Origin: Acinetobacter sp. ANC 4169 | GTDB taxonomy: Bacteria; Pseudomonadota; Gammaproteobacteria; Pseudomonadales; Moraxellaceae | Length of the DNA stretch: 64,000 nt | Reading direction: 5' to 3' | NCBI RefSeq assembly: GCF_002135355.1 | Contig: NZ_NEGE01000002.1 | Span: 124,001-188,000 of the forward strand | In this document: positions 9,895 through 18,725 of the stretch, piece after piece | Layout of the letters: each line of letters opens with the position of its first letter | Numbering within the stretch: position 1 is the first letter of the stretch | Program-made: the position numbers and the translations under genes | Notes under the pieces: model-generated | The model's input: only the letters and a program-made list of their open reading frames with translations | What the model was told of the DNA's origin: nothing | Databases searched by the model: none

Positions 9895-10695
9895 ATGAGC
9901 TATCAATTTTTACAACTCGAACAACAGAATCAGGTGGCTACGGTTTGGATTAACCGCGCTGAATTGCATAATGCCTTTAATACCCAGGTGATTGAAGAAC
10001 TGCATGCCTGCTTTCAGTCTTTAAATAACCGTGATGATGTACGTGTCGTGGTTTTAGCCGGACGTGGCAAAAGCTTCTCGGCCGGCGCCGACCTGAACTG
10101 GATGAAACAGGCAGGTCAGGCTTCGCAAGCGGAAAATGAAGCCGATGCGCTGAAACTGGCGAAAATGTTACAAAGTCTGGCGACTTTAAAACAGCCAACT
10201 ATTGCCCGGGTACACGGCATTGCTTTTGGTGGCGGTATGGGACTGGCTTCAGCCTGTGATATCTGTATTGCCAGCTCTGATGCCAAGTTTGCTACCTCTG
10301 AAGTTCGTTTAGGTTTGGCGCCATCGACCATTAGCCCCTATGTGATTCGTGCCATCGGTGCGCGTCAGGCTTCTCGCTATTTCTTAACCGCAGAACGCAT
10401 CACTGCCGAGCAAGCGCAAAAAATTGGTCTGGTGCATGAAGTCACGGCGATTGAAGAGCTGGATAGCAAGATTGATGAAATTGTTCAAGCCTTGCTTTTG
10501 GGTGGCCCTAAAGCACAGGCATCATCCAAACAGCTGATTCAACTGGTCGACCAGCAGGTATTAACTGAAGAATTACTGCTGCAAACAGCGCAACATATTG
10601 CTCATGTACGCCAAGGATTAGAGGCAAAAAATGGCTTGAGTGCTTTTTTAGATAAGCAAAGTCCTTCCTGGATTATCTCTACAGCACAACAATAA
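9895..10695 (+). CDS. liuC: Methylglutaconyl-CoA hydratase (enoyl-CoA hydratase family)
   Basis: Crotonase-fold enzyme expected to hydrate 3-methylglutaconyl-CoA to HMG-CoA. The 266-residue product has the crotonase CoA-binding segment GRGKSFSAGADLNWMKQAG and the second oxyanion glycine region ARVHGIAFGGGMGLASACD, followed by the EVRLGLAPSTISPYV segment with the glutamate-containing helix typical of this clade. GGGGTG lies just upstream of the ATG. Position between liuB and liuD makes the substrate assignment firm; sequence alone would only say enoyl-CoA hydratase. Confidence 0.9.
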   Translation: MSYQFLQLEQQNQVATVWINRAELHNAFNTQVIEELHACFQSLNNRDDVRVVVLAGRGKSFSAGADLNWMKQAGQASQAENEADALKLAKMLQSLATLKQPTIARVHGIAFGGGMGLASACDICIASSDAKFATSEVRLGLAPSTISPYVIRAIGARQASRYFLTAERITAEQAQKIGLVHEVTAIEELDSKIDEIVQALLLGGPKAQASSKQLIQLVDQQVLTEELLLQTAQHIAHVRQGLEAKNGLSAFLDKQSPSWIISTAQQ

Positions 10696-10708
10696 TAAGG
10701 ATCATACA

Positions 10709-12706
10709 ATGTTTGAAAAAATCTTAATTGCCAATCGTGGTGAAATTGCCTGCCGTGTGATTCGTAGCGCAAAAAAACTGGGAATCGCAACGGTGGCGGT
10801 CTATTCCGATGCCGATGCACAATCACAACACGTGAAACTTGCCGATGAAGCCATTTATATTGGTGAATCCCCGGCAGCACAAAGTTATTTACAGATTGAT
10901 CGTATTATTCAAGCCGCGGTAAAAACTGGTGCACAAGCCATTCACCCAGGTTATGGTTTCTTGTCGGAAAATGACCAGTTTGCCGAAGCCTGCCAAGCCA
11001 ACAACATCAATTTTATTGGTCCACCGGTCGCCGCCATTTTGGCCATGGGTTTAAAAGCCACCTCTAAAGCCTTGATGGAAAAAGCTGGTGTGCCTTTAAC
11101 CCCGGGCTATCACGGCAGCAATCAGGATGCTGAATTTTTAAAACAACAGGCTGATGGCATTGGCTATCCTGTGCTGATTAAAGCCAGTGCCGGTGGCGGT
11201 GGTAAAGGCATGCGTCTGGTTGAACGCAGTGAAGATTTCCTGAGTTCACTGGCATCTTGTAAAAGCGAAGCTAAATCCAGCTTTGGCAATGATGAAGTCT
11301 TGATTGAACGCTATGTGATTAATCCGCGTCATATTGAAGTACAGGTATTTGGCGACTCACACGGCAACTATGTGCATTTATTTGAACGCGATTGTTCAGT
11401 ACAGCGTCGTCATCAAAAAGTGCTTGAAGAAGCGCCAGCACCGTTGGTTTCACAAGACAAACTCGATGCTATGCGCCAAGCCGCGATTGATGCCGCGCGT
11501 GCGGTCGATTATGTCGGTGCCGGCACGGTTGAATTTATTGTCGAGCAAGACGGTACCGCGTATTTCATGGAAATGAATACCCGTCTACAAGTTGAACATC
11601 CGGTCACTGAAATGATCACGGGTGTTGATCTGGTGGAATGGCAGTTGCGTGTAGCCTTTGGTGAGCCATTACCGAAACAGCAAGATCAGTTAAAAATTCA
11701 CGGCCACGCCATTGAAGCGCGCGTCTATGCCGAGGAACCGGAAAAAGGCTTTATTCCTGCAATTGGTCAAATTAGCTATCTGCATTACCCTGAACAAAAT
11801 CAGCATGTTCGTGTCGACAGCGGCATTGTTCAAGGCGATGAAATCAGCAGCTATTATGATCCGATGATTGCCAAACTGATTGTCTGGGGCGAAAACCGTG
11901 AAGCTGCTTTATTGCAAATGCACCATGCCTTAGGTCAGTTCCATGTCGATGGTTTGGGCAACAATATCGCTTTCCTGGACCGCATCATTCGCTGTGATTC
12001 ATTTAAAAGTGCCAAACTGGATACCAACCTGATCCAGCGTGAAGATGAATTTTTATTTAAAAATATTCAATCTTTAGCCCCTGAATTGATCGTGGCAACG
12101 GCACTGACCGAATTATTATTACGTTTTAGCAAAAATAAACCGGCAAGCAATCCGGTCTGGCAAAGTGAAACGCTATGGCGCGTGAATATCAGCCCAAGCT
12201 ATGCCATTAAATTAAAGTTGGATGCGACCCTTGTTCAAGTCAATTTAAGTGCTGAAAAAGAAGGTTTTGTGGCTGAATATCAAGGTGAAAAATTCCATAT
12301 TTCCGGACAGCTTTTAAATAATAATAATACTGCACATTTCAATATTAACGGCAAACAGGACAAAATTGCATTTAGCCAAAATGCACATGGCCTCACCATT
12401 TTCAAAAATGGTCAAAGCCATAAGTTTAGTTATCTGAATCAAAAATTTAGTTCTGATGATGCACAAAGTACTGAAGGCAATTTAAAAGCACCAATGCCAG
12501 GCGTAATTACTCAAGTTCTGGTTGCTGCTAACGATCAGGTAAAAAAAGACGATGTGCTGATGACGCTTGAAGCCATGAAAATGGAATATTCAATTCGTGC
12601 ACCACATGACGGTATTGTTGCAGCTTCCTATTTCCAGGCCGGTGACCAAGTCAAAGCCGGTGATGAACTGGTGGAATTTCAGGCCTTGACGGAGGAAGTC
12701 GCATGA
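10709..12706 (+). CDS. liuD: 3-methylcrotonyl-CoA carboxylase, biotin-carrying (alpha) subunit
   Basis: Biotin carboxylase and biotin carrier subunit acting with LiuB. The 665-residue product starts with the biotin carboxylase N domain (FEKILIANRGEIACRVIRSA), has the ATP-grasp glycine loop KASAGGGGKGMRLV near residue 160, the MEMNTRLQVEHPVTEM active-site segment near 290, an intermediate domain, and a C-terminal biotinyl domain with the biotinylation motif EAMKMEY about 45 residues from the end. AAGGA precedes the ATG. Its stop overlaps the liuE start by 4 bases (ATGA), indicating coupled translation. Confidence 0.95.
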   Translation: MFEKILIANRGEIACRVIRSAKKLGIATVAVYSDADAQSQHVKLADEAIYIGESPAAQSYLQIDRIIQAAVKTGAQAIHPGYGFLSENDQFAEACQANNINFIGPPVAAILAMGLKATSKALMEKAGVPLTPGYHGSNQDAEFLKQQADGIGYPVLIKASAGGGGKGMRLVERSEDFLSSLASCKSEAKSSFGNDEVLIERYVINPRHIEVQVFGDSHGNYVHLFERDCSVQRRHQKVLEEAPAPLVSQDKLDAMRQAAIDAARAVDYVGAGTVEFIVEQDGTAYFMEMNTRLQVEHPVTEMITGVDLVEWQLRVAFGEPLPKQQDQLKIHGHAIEARVYAEEPEKGFIPAIGQISYLHYPEQNQHVRVDSGIVQGDEISSYYDPMIAKLIVWGENREAALLQMHHALGQFHVDGLGNNIAFLDRIIRCDSFKSAKLDTNLIQREDEFLFKNIQSLAPELIVATALTELLLRFSKNKPASNPVWQSETLWRVNISPSYAIKLKLDATLVQVNLSAEKEGFVAEYQGEKFHISGQLLNNNNTAHFNINGKQDKIAFSQNAHGLTIFKNGQSHKFSYLNQKFSSDDAQSTEGNLKAPMPGVITQVLVAANDQVKKDDVLMTLEAMKMEYSIRAPHDGIVAASYFQAGDQVKAGDELVEFQALTEEVA

Positions 12707-13605
12707 CTGATTTCGTCAAAATCGTTGAAGTTGGGCCACGCGATGGCCTGCAAAATGAAAAGACGCCCCTCACTCTGGATGACCGCAAAAACCTGATTCT
12801 GGATTTAATGAAAACCGGTTTGCAGGCAATTGAAGTAGGTTCCTGTGTTTCGGCGAAATGGGTGCCACAAATGGCAGACAGTGATGCACTTTTTGCCCAA
12901 TTGCCGCAAGATCCCAATATCCAGTTCAGCTTGCTAACCCCGAATTTAAAAGGTTTTGAATCTGCACTGGCAGTTGGCTGTAAAGAGGTTGCGGTGTTTA
13001 CCGCAGCTTCTGAAAGTTTTACCCGCAAGAACATCAACTGTTCCATTGACGAAAGCTTTGAAAAGTTTGCCGATGTCATGGCAGCTGCCAAAGCCAATAA
13101 CATCAAAGTTCGCGGTTATGTCTCTTGTATGGTGGATTGTCCCTATGAAGGTGCCATTGATCCGCTTCAAGTCACCAAAGTCAGTAAACGCTTACTGGAT
13201 ATGGGCTGCTATGAAGTGTCCTTAGGAGAAACCATTGGTACTGCCACTCCCGATCGGGTGAAAAAGGTCTGGGATGCTTGCCTTGCCGAATTGGACAGTC
13301 AGGTTCTAGCCGGGCATTTTCATAATACCTACGGCATGGCGATTGCCAATATCTATCAATCGCTTAATCAAGGCATTCGGGTGTTTGATTCTTCGATTGC
13401 CGGTTTGGGCGGCTGCCCCTATGCCAAAGGTGCTTCGGGCAATGTGGCTACGGAAGATTTGTATTACTTATTGTCTAAGATGGGTTTTGAAACCGGCATC
13501 AACTTGGATGCCTTAATGCAGGCTAGCCGTAACATCAGTCAGGTGTTAAAGCGCAATAATCCATCAAACTATGCCAATGCCTATTGGCAAACCCGGTGTG
13601 CCTGA
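12703..13605 (+). CDS. liuE: Hydroxymethylglutaryl-CoA lyase
   Basis: Cleaves HMG-CoA to acetoacetate and acetyl-CoA, the last liu step. The 300-residue TIM-barrel protein has the N-terminal VEVGPRDGLQNE metal/substrate motif, HFHNTYGMAIAN metal-binding histidines, and the family signature GLGGCPYAKGASGNVATED with its catalytic cysteine. A GGAGG ribosome-binding site lies within the end of liuD. The 82 bases that follow separate it from the CoA-transferase pair, which can activate the acetoacetate it makes. Confidence 0.95.
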   Translation: MTDFVKIVEVGPRDGLQNEKTPLTLDDRKNLILDLMKTGLQAIEVGSCVSAKWVPQMADSDALFAQLPQDPNIQFSLLTPNLKGFESALAVGCKEVAVFTAASESFTRKNINCSIDESFEKFADVMAAAKANNIKVRGYVSCMVDCPYEGAIDPLQVTKVSKRLLDMGCYEVSLGETIGTATPDRVKKVWDACLAELDSQVLAGHFHNTYGMAIANIYQSLNQGIRVFDSSIAGLGGCPYAKGASGNVATEDLYYLLSKMGFETGINLDALMQASRNISQVLKRNNPSNYANAYWQTRCA

Positions 13606-13687
13606 CACAAAGCGGCGATTTTTAAACTGATAAAAAAATTAAAGTTGGTCATACCCAGGACTGACCAGGAATAACAAGAGGGATTAA

Positions 13688-14395
13688 ATGCCAAATAAAG
13701 TTTATGAAAGTGCACAAGCGGCCTTACAAGATATTGTCAAAGACGGTCAAACCTTAGCAGTCGGTGGTTTCGGTTTATGTGGTATTCCGGAAGCGTTAAT
13801 TGCGGCCCTCAAAGACACTGGTGCCAAACAGCTGACCTGTATTTCCAACAATGCCGGTGTGGATGGTTTTGGTTTGGGTCTTTTGCTGGAAACCAAACAA
13901 ATCAAAAAAATGATTTCATCTTATGTGGGTGAAAATAAAGAATTTGAACGTCAATATTTAAACGGCGAACTGGAAGTCGAACTGACCCCGCAAGGTACAT
14001 TGGCTGAAAAATTACGTGCTGGCGGTGCCGGTATTCCGGCCTTTTTTACCCAGACCGGTGTCGGCACTTTAATTGCTGAAGGTAAAGAAGTTCGTGAATT
14101 TGATGGCAAGGAATATATTCTGGAAAATTCCTTAACTGCCGATATTGCCTTGGTCAAAGCCTATAAAGCCGATAAAGCCGGCAATCTGATTTTCCGTAAA
14201 ACCGCACAAAACTTCAATCCTGTCTGTGCCATGGCCGGCAAAATCAGCATTGCTGAAGTGGAAGAAATTGTCGAAATTGGCGATTTGGATCCAGATGAAA
14301 TTCACCTTCCCGGAATTTATATTAACCGGATTATTTTAAATCCCCATCCTGAAAAACGCATCGAACAAATGACATTAAAAGCGGAGGCGGTATAA
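13688..14395 (+). CDS. 3-oxoacid (succinyl-CoA:acetoacetate) CoA-transferase subunit A
   Basis: Alpha subunit of a class I CoA-transferase. The 235-residue product has the glycine-rich [17 protein letters not shown] motif at residues 25-41, the [16 protein letters not shown] segment and the C-terminal [10 protein letters not shown] typical of the SCOT/ScoA branch. Its stop is immediately followed by the subunit B start, so the two are translated together. Placement directly after liuE makes acetoacetate the likely acceptor of CoA from succinyl-CoA. The window also contains the related catI, which is better placed for 3-oxoadipate. Confidence 0.9.
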   Translation: MPNKVYESAQAALQDIVKDGQTLAVGGFGLCGIPEALIAALKDTGAKQLTCISNNAGVDGFGLGLLLETKQIKKMISSYVGENKEFERQYLNGELEVELTPQGTLAEKLRAGGAGIPAFFTQTGVGTLIAEGKEVREFDGKEYILENSLTADIALVKAYKADKAGNLIFRKTAQNFNPVCAMAGKISIAEVEEIVEIGDLDPDEIHLPGIYINRIILNPHPEKRIEQMTLKAEAV

Positions 14396-15025
14396 ATGGC
14401 TTGGACGCGTAATGAAATGGCACAGCGTGCCGCTTTGGAACTGGAAGATGGGTTCTATGTCAATTTAGGCATTGGCTTGCCGACATTGGTGGCAAACTAC
14501 ATTCCTGAAAATATGGATGTCTGGTTACAGTCGGAAAATGGCCTGCTCGGGATTGGTGAATTTCCAACTCAGGAAACGGTCGATGCCGACCTGATCAATG
14601 CCGGCAAACAAACCGTCACGGCTCGTAAAGGTGCGGCTTTTTTCTCCAGCGCTGACTCTTTTGCCATGATTCGTGGCGGTCATGTCAACATTGCCATTTT
14701 GGGTGCCATGGAAGTTTCCCAAACCGGTGATTTGGCCAACTGGATGATTCCGGGTAAAAAAGTCAAAGGCATGGGTGGAGCCATGGACTTGGTCGCAGGT
14801 GTACAAAAAGTGGTGGTGTTGATGGAACACTGCGCCAAAGATGGCACGCCAAAAATTGTACAGCAATGTGCCCTGCCACTGACCGGTAAGGGCGTGGTAC
14901 ACCGGATTATCAGTGATTTGGGGGTGCTCGATATTACCGCTGAGGGTGTCAAACTGGTGGAACTGGCGAAAGATGTCAGCTTTGAAGAGATTCAAAAAGT
15001 CACTGGGGTAAAACTGCTTCAGTAA
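14396..15025 (+). CDS. 3-oxoacid (succinyl-CoA:acetoacetate) CoA-transferase subunit B
   Basis: Beta subunit carrying the catalytic glutamate that forms the glutamyl-CoA thioester; this is in the [12 protein letters not shown] motif near residue 46. Also visible are [37 protein letters not shown] and the [12 protein letters not shown] segment. 209 residues, usual length. The start codon directly follows the subunit A stop. With subunit A it should return liu-derived acetoacetate to acetoacetyl-CoA. Confidence 0.91.
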   Translation: MAWTRNEMAQRAALELEDGFYVNLGIGLPTLVANYIPENMDVWLQSENGLLGIGEFPTQETVDADLINAGKQTVTARKGAAFFSSADSFAMIRGGHVNIAILGAMEVSQTGDLANWMIPGKKVKGMGGAMDLVAGVQKVVVLMEHCAKDGTPKIVQQCALPLTGKGVVHRIISDLGVLDITAEGVKLVELAKDVSFEEIQKVTGVKLLQ

Positions 15026-15058
15026 TGCTGTGTTGATGGAATCTTCTATTCTCCTGCT

Positions 15059-15088
15059 CCCCTTAAAGCTGACTAAAGTTTTAAGGGG
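15059..15088 (+). other. Intercistronic hairpin before the AtoE-type transporter gene
   Basis: A 9-bp perfect stem (CCCCTTAAA at 15059 with TTTAAGGGG at 15080) lies between the CoA-transferase and transporter genes. No T run follows, so it may set partial read-through or mRNA processing rather than full termination. Confidence 0.45.
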
Positions 15089-15157
15089 AAATCATTTCTG
15101 GCATGGATTTGCCTGCTTTAAAACAAGAGTTTCAACTATAACAAGGAAATGAAAAGT

Positions 15158-16567
15158 ATGGATAACTCGCAAAATATCTTGCAACGCTTTGCCCTGAAAG
15201 TCAGTGACTGGTCAGAAAAATGGTTTCCCGACTCCTACATCTTTGCACTTTTAGGCGTAGTCATTGTGGCGATTGCAGCCATCGGTATAGGCGCACCTGT
15301 GCAAGATGTGGCCATTTCATTCGGTAACGGATTCTGGAGCCTGATTCCGTTTACTATGCAAATGTGTATGTTGATCGTGGTCGGCTATGTGGTTTCCGTA
15401 TCCAAACCGGTAGAACTACTGATTCAAAAAATGGCACAGATTCCGACTTCCGGCCGTAAGGCCATTGTGATGGTGGCCACCGTCAGTTTATGTATTTCTT
15501 TAATTAACTGGGCCATGAGCACAGTGTTGACCGCTCTTTTAGTCATTGCCCTAGCAAAACGTAAAGAGCTGAATATGGACTATCGTGCTGCCGCGGCAGC
15601 TGCCATTATTGGCATGGGCGCGACTTGGGCACTGGGCATCAGTTCATCCGCTGCGCAATTACAGGCCAATAAAGCCAGTTTGCCTGAGCCGATTTACAAC
15701 TTAACTGGCGTGATTCCTTTTACTGAAACCATCTTCTTGCCACAGTCAATGATCATGACTGGCGTACTGATTATTGCCTCGATCGCGATTGCCTTCTGGT
15801 CCGCGCCGAAAGGCAATAGCATTAAAACCCTGGACGACTTTCCCATCCAGTTTGAAGATGAAAAGAAAGACGTTCAGCTCAGTAAACGACCAGGAGACTG
15901 GCTGGAAAATTCTCCCGTTTTGAGTATTCTGATTGTCGCGTTAGGTCTGATCTGGATGTTCAACGAATTTACCAAAAGCAATCCGATTATCGCGATCTCC
16001 AGCCTGAACACCTATAACTTTATCTTCTTAATGCTCGGAATTGCCTTGCATGGCACACCCCGAAATTTCTTAAATGCCGTGTCCAAAGCCGTACCTGCGG
16101 TATCCGGTGTGCTGATTCAATTTCCGTTGTATGGCAGTATTGCTTTCATTATGACCAGTGCCATGAATGCACAAGACTTGTCCCTGTCGCACTATATTGC
16201 GGAATTTTTTGTCTCGATTGCCTCTAAAGAAACCTTTGCCATTGTGATGGGTATTTATTCAGCCATTCTCGGTTTCTTTATTCCCTCTGGTGGCGGGAAA
16301 TGGATTATTGAAGCGCCGTATGTGATGCAGGCAGCACATGATTTAAAAGTCCATTTAGGCTGGTCAGTGCAAATTTATAATGCTGCTGAGGCACTTCCAA
16401 ACCTGATCAATCCTTTCTTTATGTTACCAATGCTAGGCATCTTAAAACTCAAAGCCAAAGATGTGATTGGCTTTACCGTGACCCAGCTGGTTTTCCATGT
16501 TCCTTTGGTCTTATTCTTATTATGGATCCTGGGTCGAACTTTAACTTATATGCCGCCTACTTTTTAA
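15158..16567 (+). CDS. atoE: AtoE-type short-chain fatty acid transporter
   Basis: Inner-membrane permease of the short-chain fatty acid transporter family, about 469 residues with about ten or more hydrophobic segments. Typical features are an N-terminal RFALKVSDWSEKWFPDSYIFALLG start, INWAMSTVLTALL, MGATWALGISSSAAQ, and FFIPSGGGKWIIEAPYV, a strongly conserved family motif. I chose ATG 15158 because AAGGA lies 10 bases before it; ATG 15149 is only one base from that site. Its place at the end of the liu/CoA-transferase series suggests import of isovalerate, acetoacetate or a similar acid; the substrate is inferred. Confidence 0.87.
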   Translation: MDNSQNILQRFALKVSDWSEKWFPDSYIFALLGVVIVAIAAIGIGAPVQDVAISFGNGFWSLIPFTMQMCMLIVVGYVVSVSKPVELLIQKMAQIPTSGRKAIVMVATVSLCISLINWAMSTVLTALLVIALAKRKELNMDYRAAAAAAIIGMGATWALGISSSAAQLQANKASLPEPIYNLTGVIPFTETIFLPQSMIMTGVLIIASIAIAFWSAPKGNSIKTLDDFPIQFEDEKKDVQLSKRPGDWLENSPVLSILIVALGLIWMFNEFTKSNPIIAISSLNTYNFIFLMLGIALHGTPRNFLNAVSKAVPAVSGVLIQFPLYGSIAFIMTSAMNAQDLSLSHYIAEFFVSIASKETFAIVMGIYSAILGFFIPSGGGKWIIEAPYVMQAAHDLKVHLGWSVQIYNAAEALPNLINPFFMLPMLGILKLKAKDVIGFTVTQLVFHVPLVLFLLWILGRTLTYMPPTF

Positions 16568-16584
16568 CGATAAACTAATGAACT

Positions 16585-16610
16585 AAGGGCATGTAAACAT
16601 GCCCTTTTTT
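16585..16610. terminator. Rho-independent terminator
   Basis: AAGGGCATGT / ACATGCCCTT perfect 10-bp stem (16585-16594 with 16597-16606) followed by a run of T, just after the transporter stop and before the converging reductase gene. Confidence 0.85.
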
Positions 16611-16632
16611 ATGCTGAGTTTAATGCGACAAC

Positions 16633-18111
16633 TTAATAGACATCCCGCTGGTAACGCCCTTCAAGTTTCAGCTGTGCTAATTGTTCAGCACCTAAAAGAC
16701 TTAACAGGGTTTGCTCCACTTCTTGTGCCATGCCTTTTAAACTGCCACAAACATATATGGCGGCGCCCGCATCAATCCAGCTTAAAAGCTGTGCCGATTT
16801 TTGCTGCAAGATATGCTGAACATAGATTTTTTCCGCCTGATCACGGGAAAATGCATAATCCACTTCAGGCAGAAAACCCTGCGCTTGCCACAGTTGAATC
16901 TGGTCTTTATAAAGATGGTCGAACTGCTGTTGTCGTTCACCAAAAATCAGCCAGTTTTGCGGCTCATTCCATTGCTGTCTTTGTACCAGATGAGCCACCA
17001 AGCCTGCAATACCGGTACCATTGCCAATTAAAATTAAAGGCTGATGCGAGGCTTTTAAATGAAAAGATGGATGAGAACGAATTCTGGCCAGAATGTTCTG
17101 TTCCAACGTTGCATATTCCGTTAACCAACCCGAGCCTAAACCTAGACCAGTCGCGGTTATTTCCTGTCTAACCACCAATTCAACGTTTCCTTGTTCAGGG
17201 ATGCTGGCGATAGAATATTCACGCATAGCCAAATTATCAAAACGTTGAATCCAATCTTTAAAAGACTCATTCAGCAACTGTTCAGGAACTTGTCTTAAAT
17301 TCTTAAACTGCAATGCCACTAGTAAATCTTCATTCACTGTTGGTTGCTGAGCTTGTAAAAATACCTGTATATCTTCAAGCCGATTACCACATTGAACTTC
17401 AAGAATATCGCCTGATGACCAAGTTGTACTTTCTGCATAAGACAGTTGAATTTGATAAATCGGATTGCCCTGGCTACCCGTATTTAAGCACACCCGATTT
17501 TTTAAAATAAATGGCTGCCAATTCTGTTCTGGTTCAACAACTGTGAACTGTTGTTTTGTGATCTGTTCTAAACTTTGTGTCCAGAGATTCAAATCTGCCC
17601 GCTTCAAGTGATCGACACAGACCATGTCAAACAAAGCTTTCGCATGATGCTGCTGCAAGTATTGATTTATAACCTGTCCAAATTGGCAAAAATGCGTATA
17701 GCGTTTATCGCCTAAAGCTAAAATGGCATACGACTGATGTGAAAGGTCTAAAGAAGAATCGCTAAAGATGGTTTTTATCGCCAGTCGTGCCGTATCAGGC
17801 GCATCGCCTTCCCCATAAGTACTCACAAACCACAAAACTTTATTGGCTGCTCGCAATTGTTCAACCGTCAAGTATTGAATATCAACGACGCTCATGCTTT
17901 GCCCGATGCGTTCCAACTGTTGCGCCGTCTGCCGGGCATAATGTTCTGCCTGACCGGACTGCGTCGCGAAAACAATCAGATCATCATTTTGGCCCAATAC
18001 CGCCTTTGGTTTGTGCTGATGATTAATCAGAATCAGATAAGCGATCCATATCGCATAAAGCAACAGTAAAATGACCAATGCAATTAAAACTATAGCAACA
18101 GAATATGTCAT
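16633..18111 (-). CDS. Membrane-anchored NADPH flavodoxin-type reductase (sulfite reductase flavoprotein-like)
   Basis: Predicted NADPH-dependent diflavin electron donor. The 492-residue product begins with a hydrophobic anchor (about residues 5-30), then a flavodoxin domain (about 45-190; phosphate loop ATQSGQAE and VSTYGEGDAPD), an FAD-binding domain with MREYSIAS (the RxYS FAD motif), and an NADP-binding domain with LIGNGTGIAGLV and the C-terminal YVCGSLKGMA and GRYQRDVY ending. This order equals CysJ-like reductases but with an added membrane anchor. It lies 13 bases after the PepSY gene in a three-gene minus-strand operon led by the ApbE-DUF2271 gene, so it probably feeds electrons to the membrane PepSY protein. 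Iron control is inferred from the upstream Fur box. Confidence 0.82.
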   Translation of the reverse strand: MTYSVAIVLIALVILLLLYAIWIAYLILINHQHKPKAVLGQNDDLIVFATQSGQAEHYARQTAQQLERIGQSMSVVDIQYLTVEQLRAANKVLWFVSTYGEGDAPDTARLAIKTIFSDSSLDLSHQSYAILALGDKRYTHFCQFGQVINQYLQQHHAKALFDMVCVDHLKRADLNLWTQSLEQITKQQFTVVEPEQNWQPFILKNRVCLNTGSQGNPIYQIQLSYAESTTWSSGDILEVQCGNRLEDIQVFLQAQQPTVNEDLLVALQFKNLRQVPEQLLNESFKDWIQRFDNLAMREYSIASIPEQGNVELVVRQEITATGLGLGSGWLTEYATLEQNILARIRSHPSFHLKASHQPLILIGNGTGIAGLVAHLVQRQQWNEPQNWLIFGERQQQFDHLYKDQIQLWQAQGFLPEVDYAFSRDQAEKIYVQHILQQKSAQLLSWIDAGAAIYVCGSLKGMAQEVEQTLLSLLGAEQLAQLKLEGRYQRDVY

Positions 18112-18124
18112 GAAATGATCTTTC

Positions 18125-18715
18125 CTATACCGCAGACCAGATCAGTAAAATAATCATTGCCAGGCTGACTGCCGTCAGCACAAGATGGGTGACCAAACGG
18201 GTTTTAATGCTTAGAAATAGAATATAACCAGCCAAGGACAACACAATATAAATAATCGCGCTGATATCAATCAGCCAGCTCCACGCCAGACCTGAATTTT
18301 TACCCCGGTGCAAATCATTCAGCAGCGACACTGTAGAAGCCGGCTTTTGGGTGATTTCAGTTTCACCGGTATCGGCCATGACCCAAATATCGGTCGCACC
18401 GGCCGGGCTTTCCAGGCGAATCATCACCTCATTGTCCATCACTTCGCTGCTTTGATAACGGCCCACCAGATTGTGCTGTTGACGGACGAAATTCAAAATC
18501 GTATCGCTTGGGTTCTCGGTTTGCTTAATCGATTTTAGAACCGACTCAGGTAAAATCAGTTTAGTGGTTTCTTCTGTTTTGGCAGGTTCAAACCATTCAG
18601 GATGATTCAGCAAAAGACCGGTCACAGAAAAAAATAACAAAGTGATAAAGGCAAAAGCTGAAAGCCAGCCATGCAGATAGCGCGCATGGCGGTAAAAATC
18701 ACGACGTTGATACAC
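18125..18715 (-). CDS. PepSY-associated membrane protein
   Basis: Inner-membrane protein of 196 residues. One helix at about 17-36, a periplasmic PepSY-like domain (about 40-140) and two or three helices at about 143-195. Histidines 10, 15, 38 and 136 flank the helices and could bind heme, as in related PepSY reductases; this is inference. Residues 102-108 (ESPAGAT) resemble, with D-to-E and S-to-A changes, the DxxSGAT motif to which ApbE attaches FMN. The start is a GTG at 18715, only 10 bases after the preceding gene. Middle gene of the Fur-box-led operon; a role in moving electrons across the membrane for ferric reduction is likely but unproven. Confidence 0.75.
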   Translation of the reverse strand: MYQRRDFYRHARYLHGWLSAFAFITLLFFSVTGLLLNHPEWFEPAKTEETTKLILPESVLKSIKQTENPSDTILNFVRQQHNLVGRYQSSEVMDNEVMIRLESPAGATDIWVMADTGETEITQKPASTVSLLNDLHRGKNSGLAWSWLIDISAIIYIVLSLAGYILFLSIKTRLVTHLVLTAVSLAMIILLIWSAV

Positions 18716-18725
18716 GTATTTAGCC

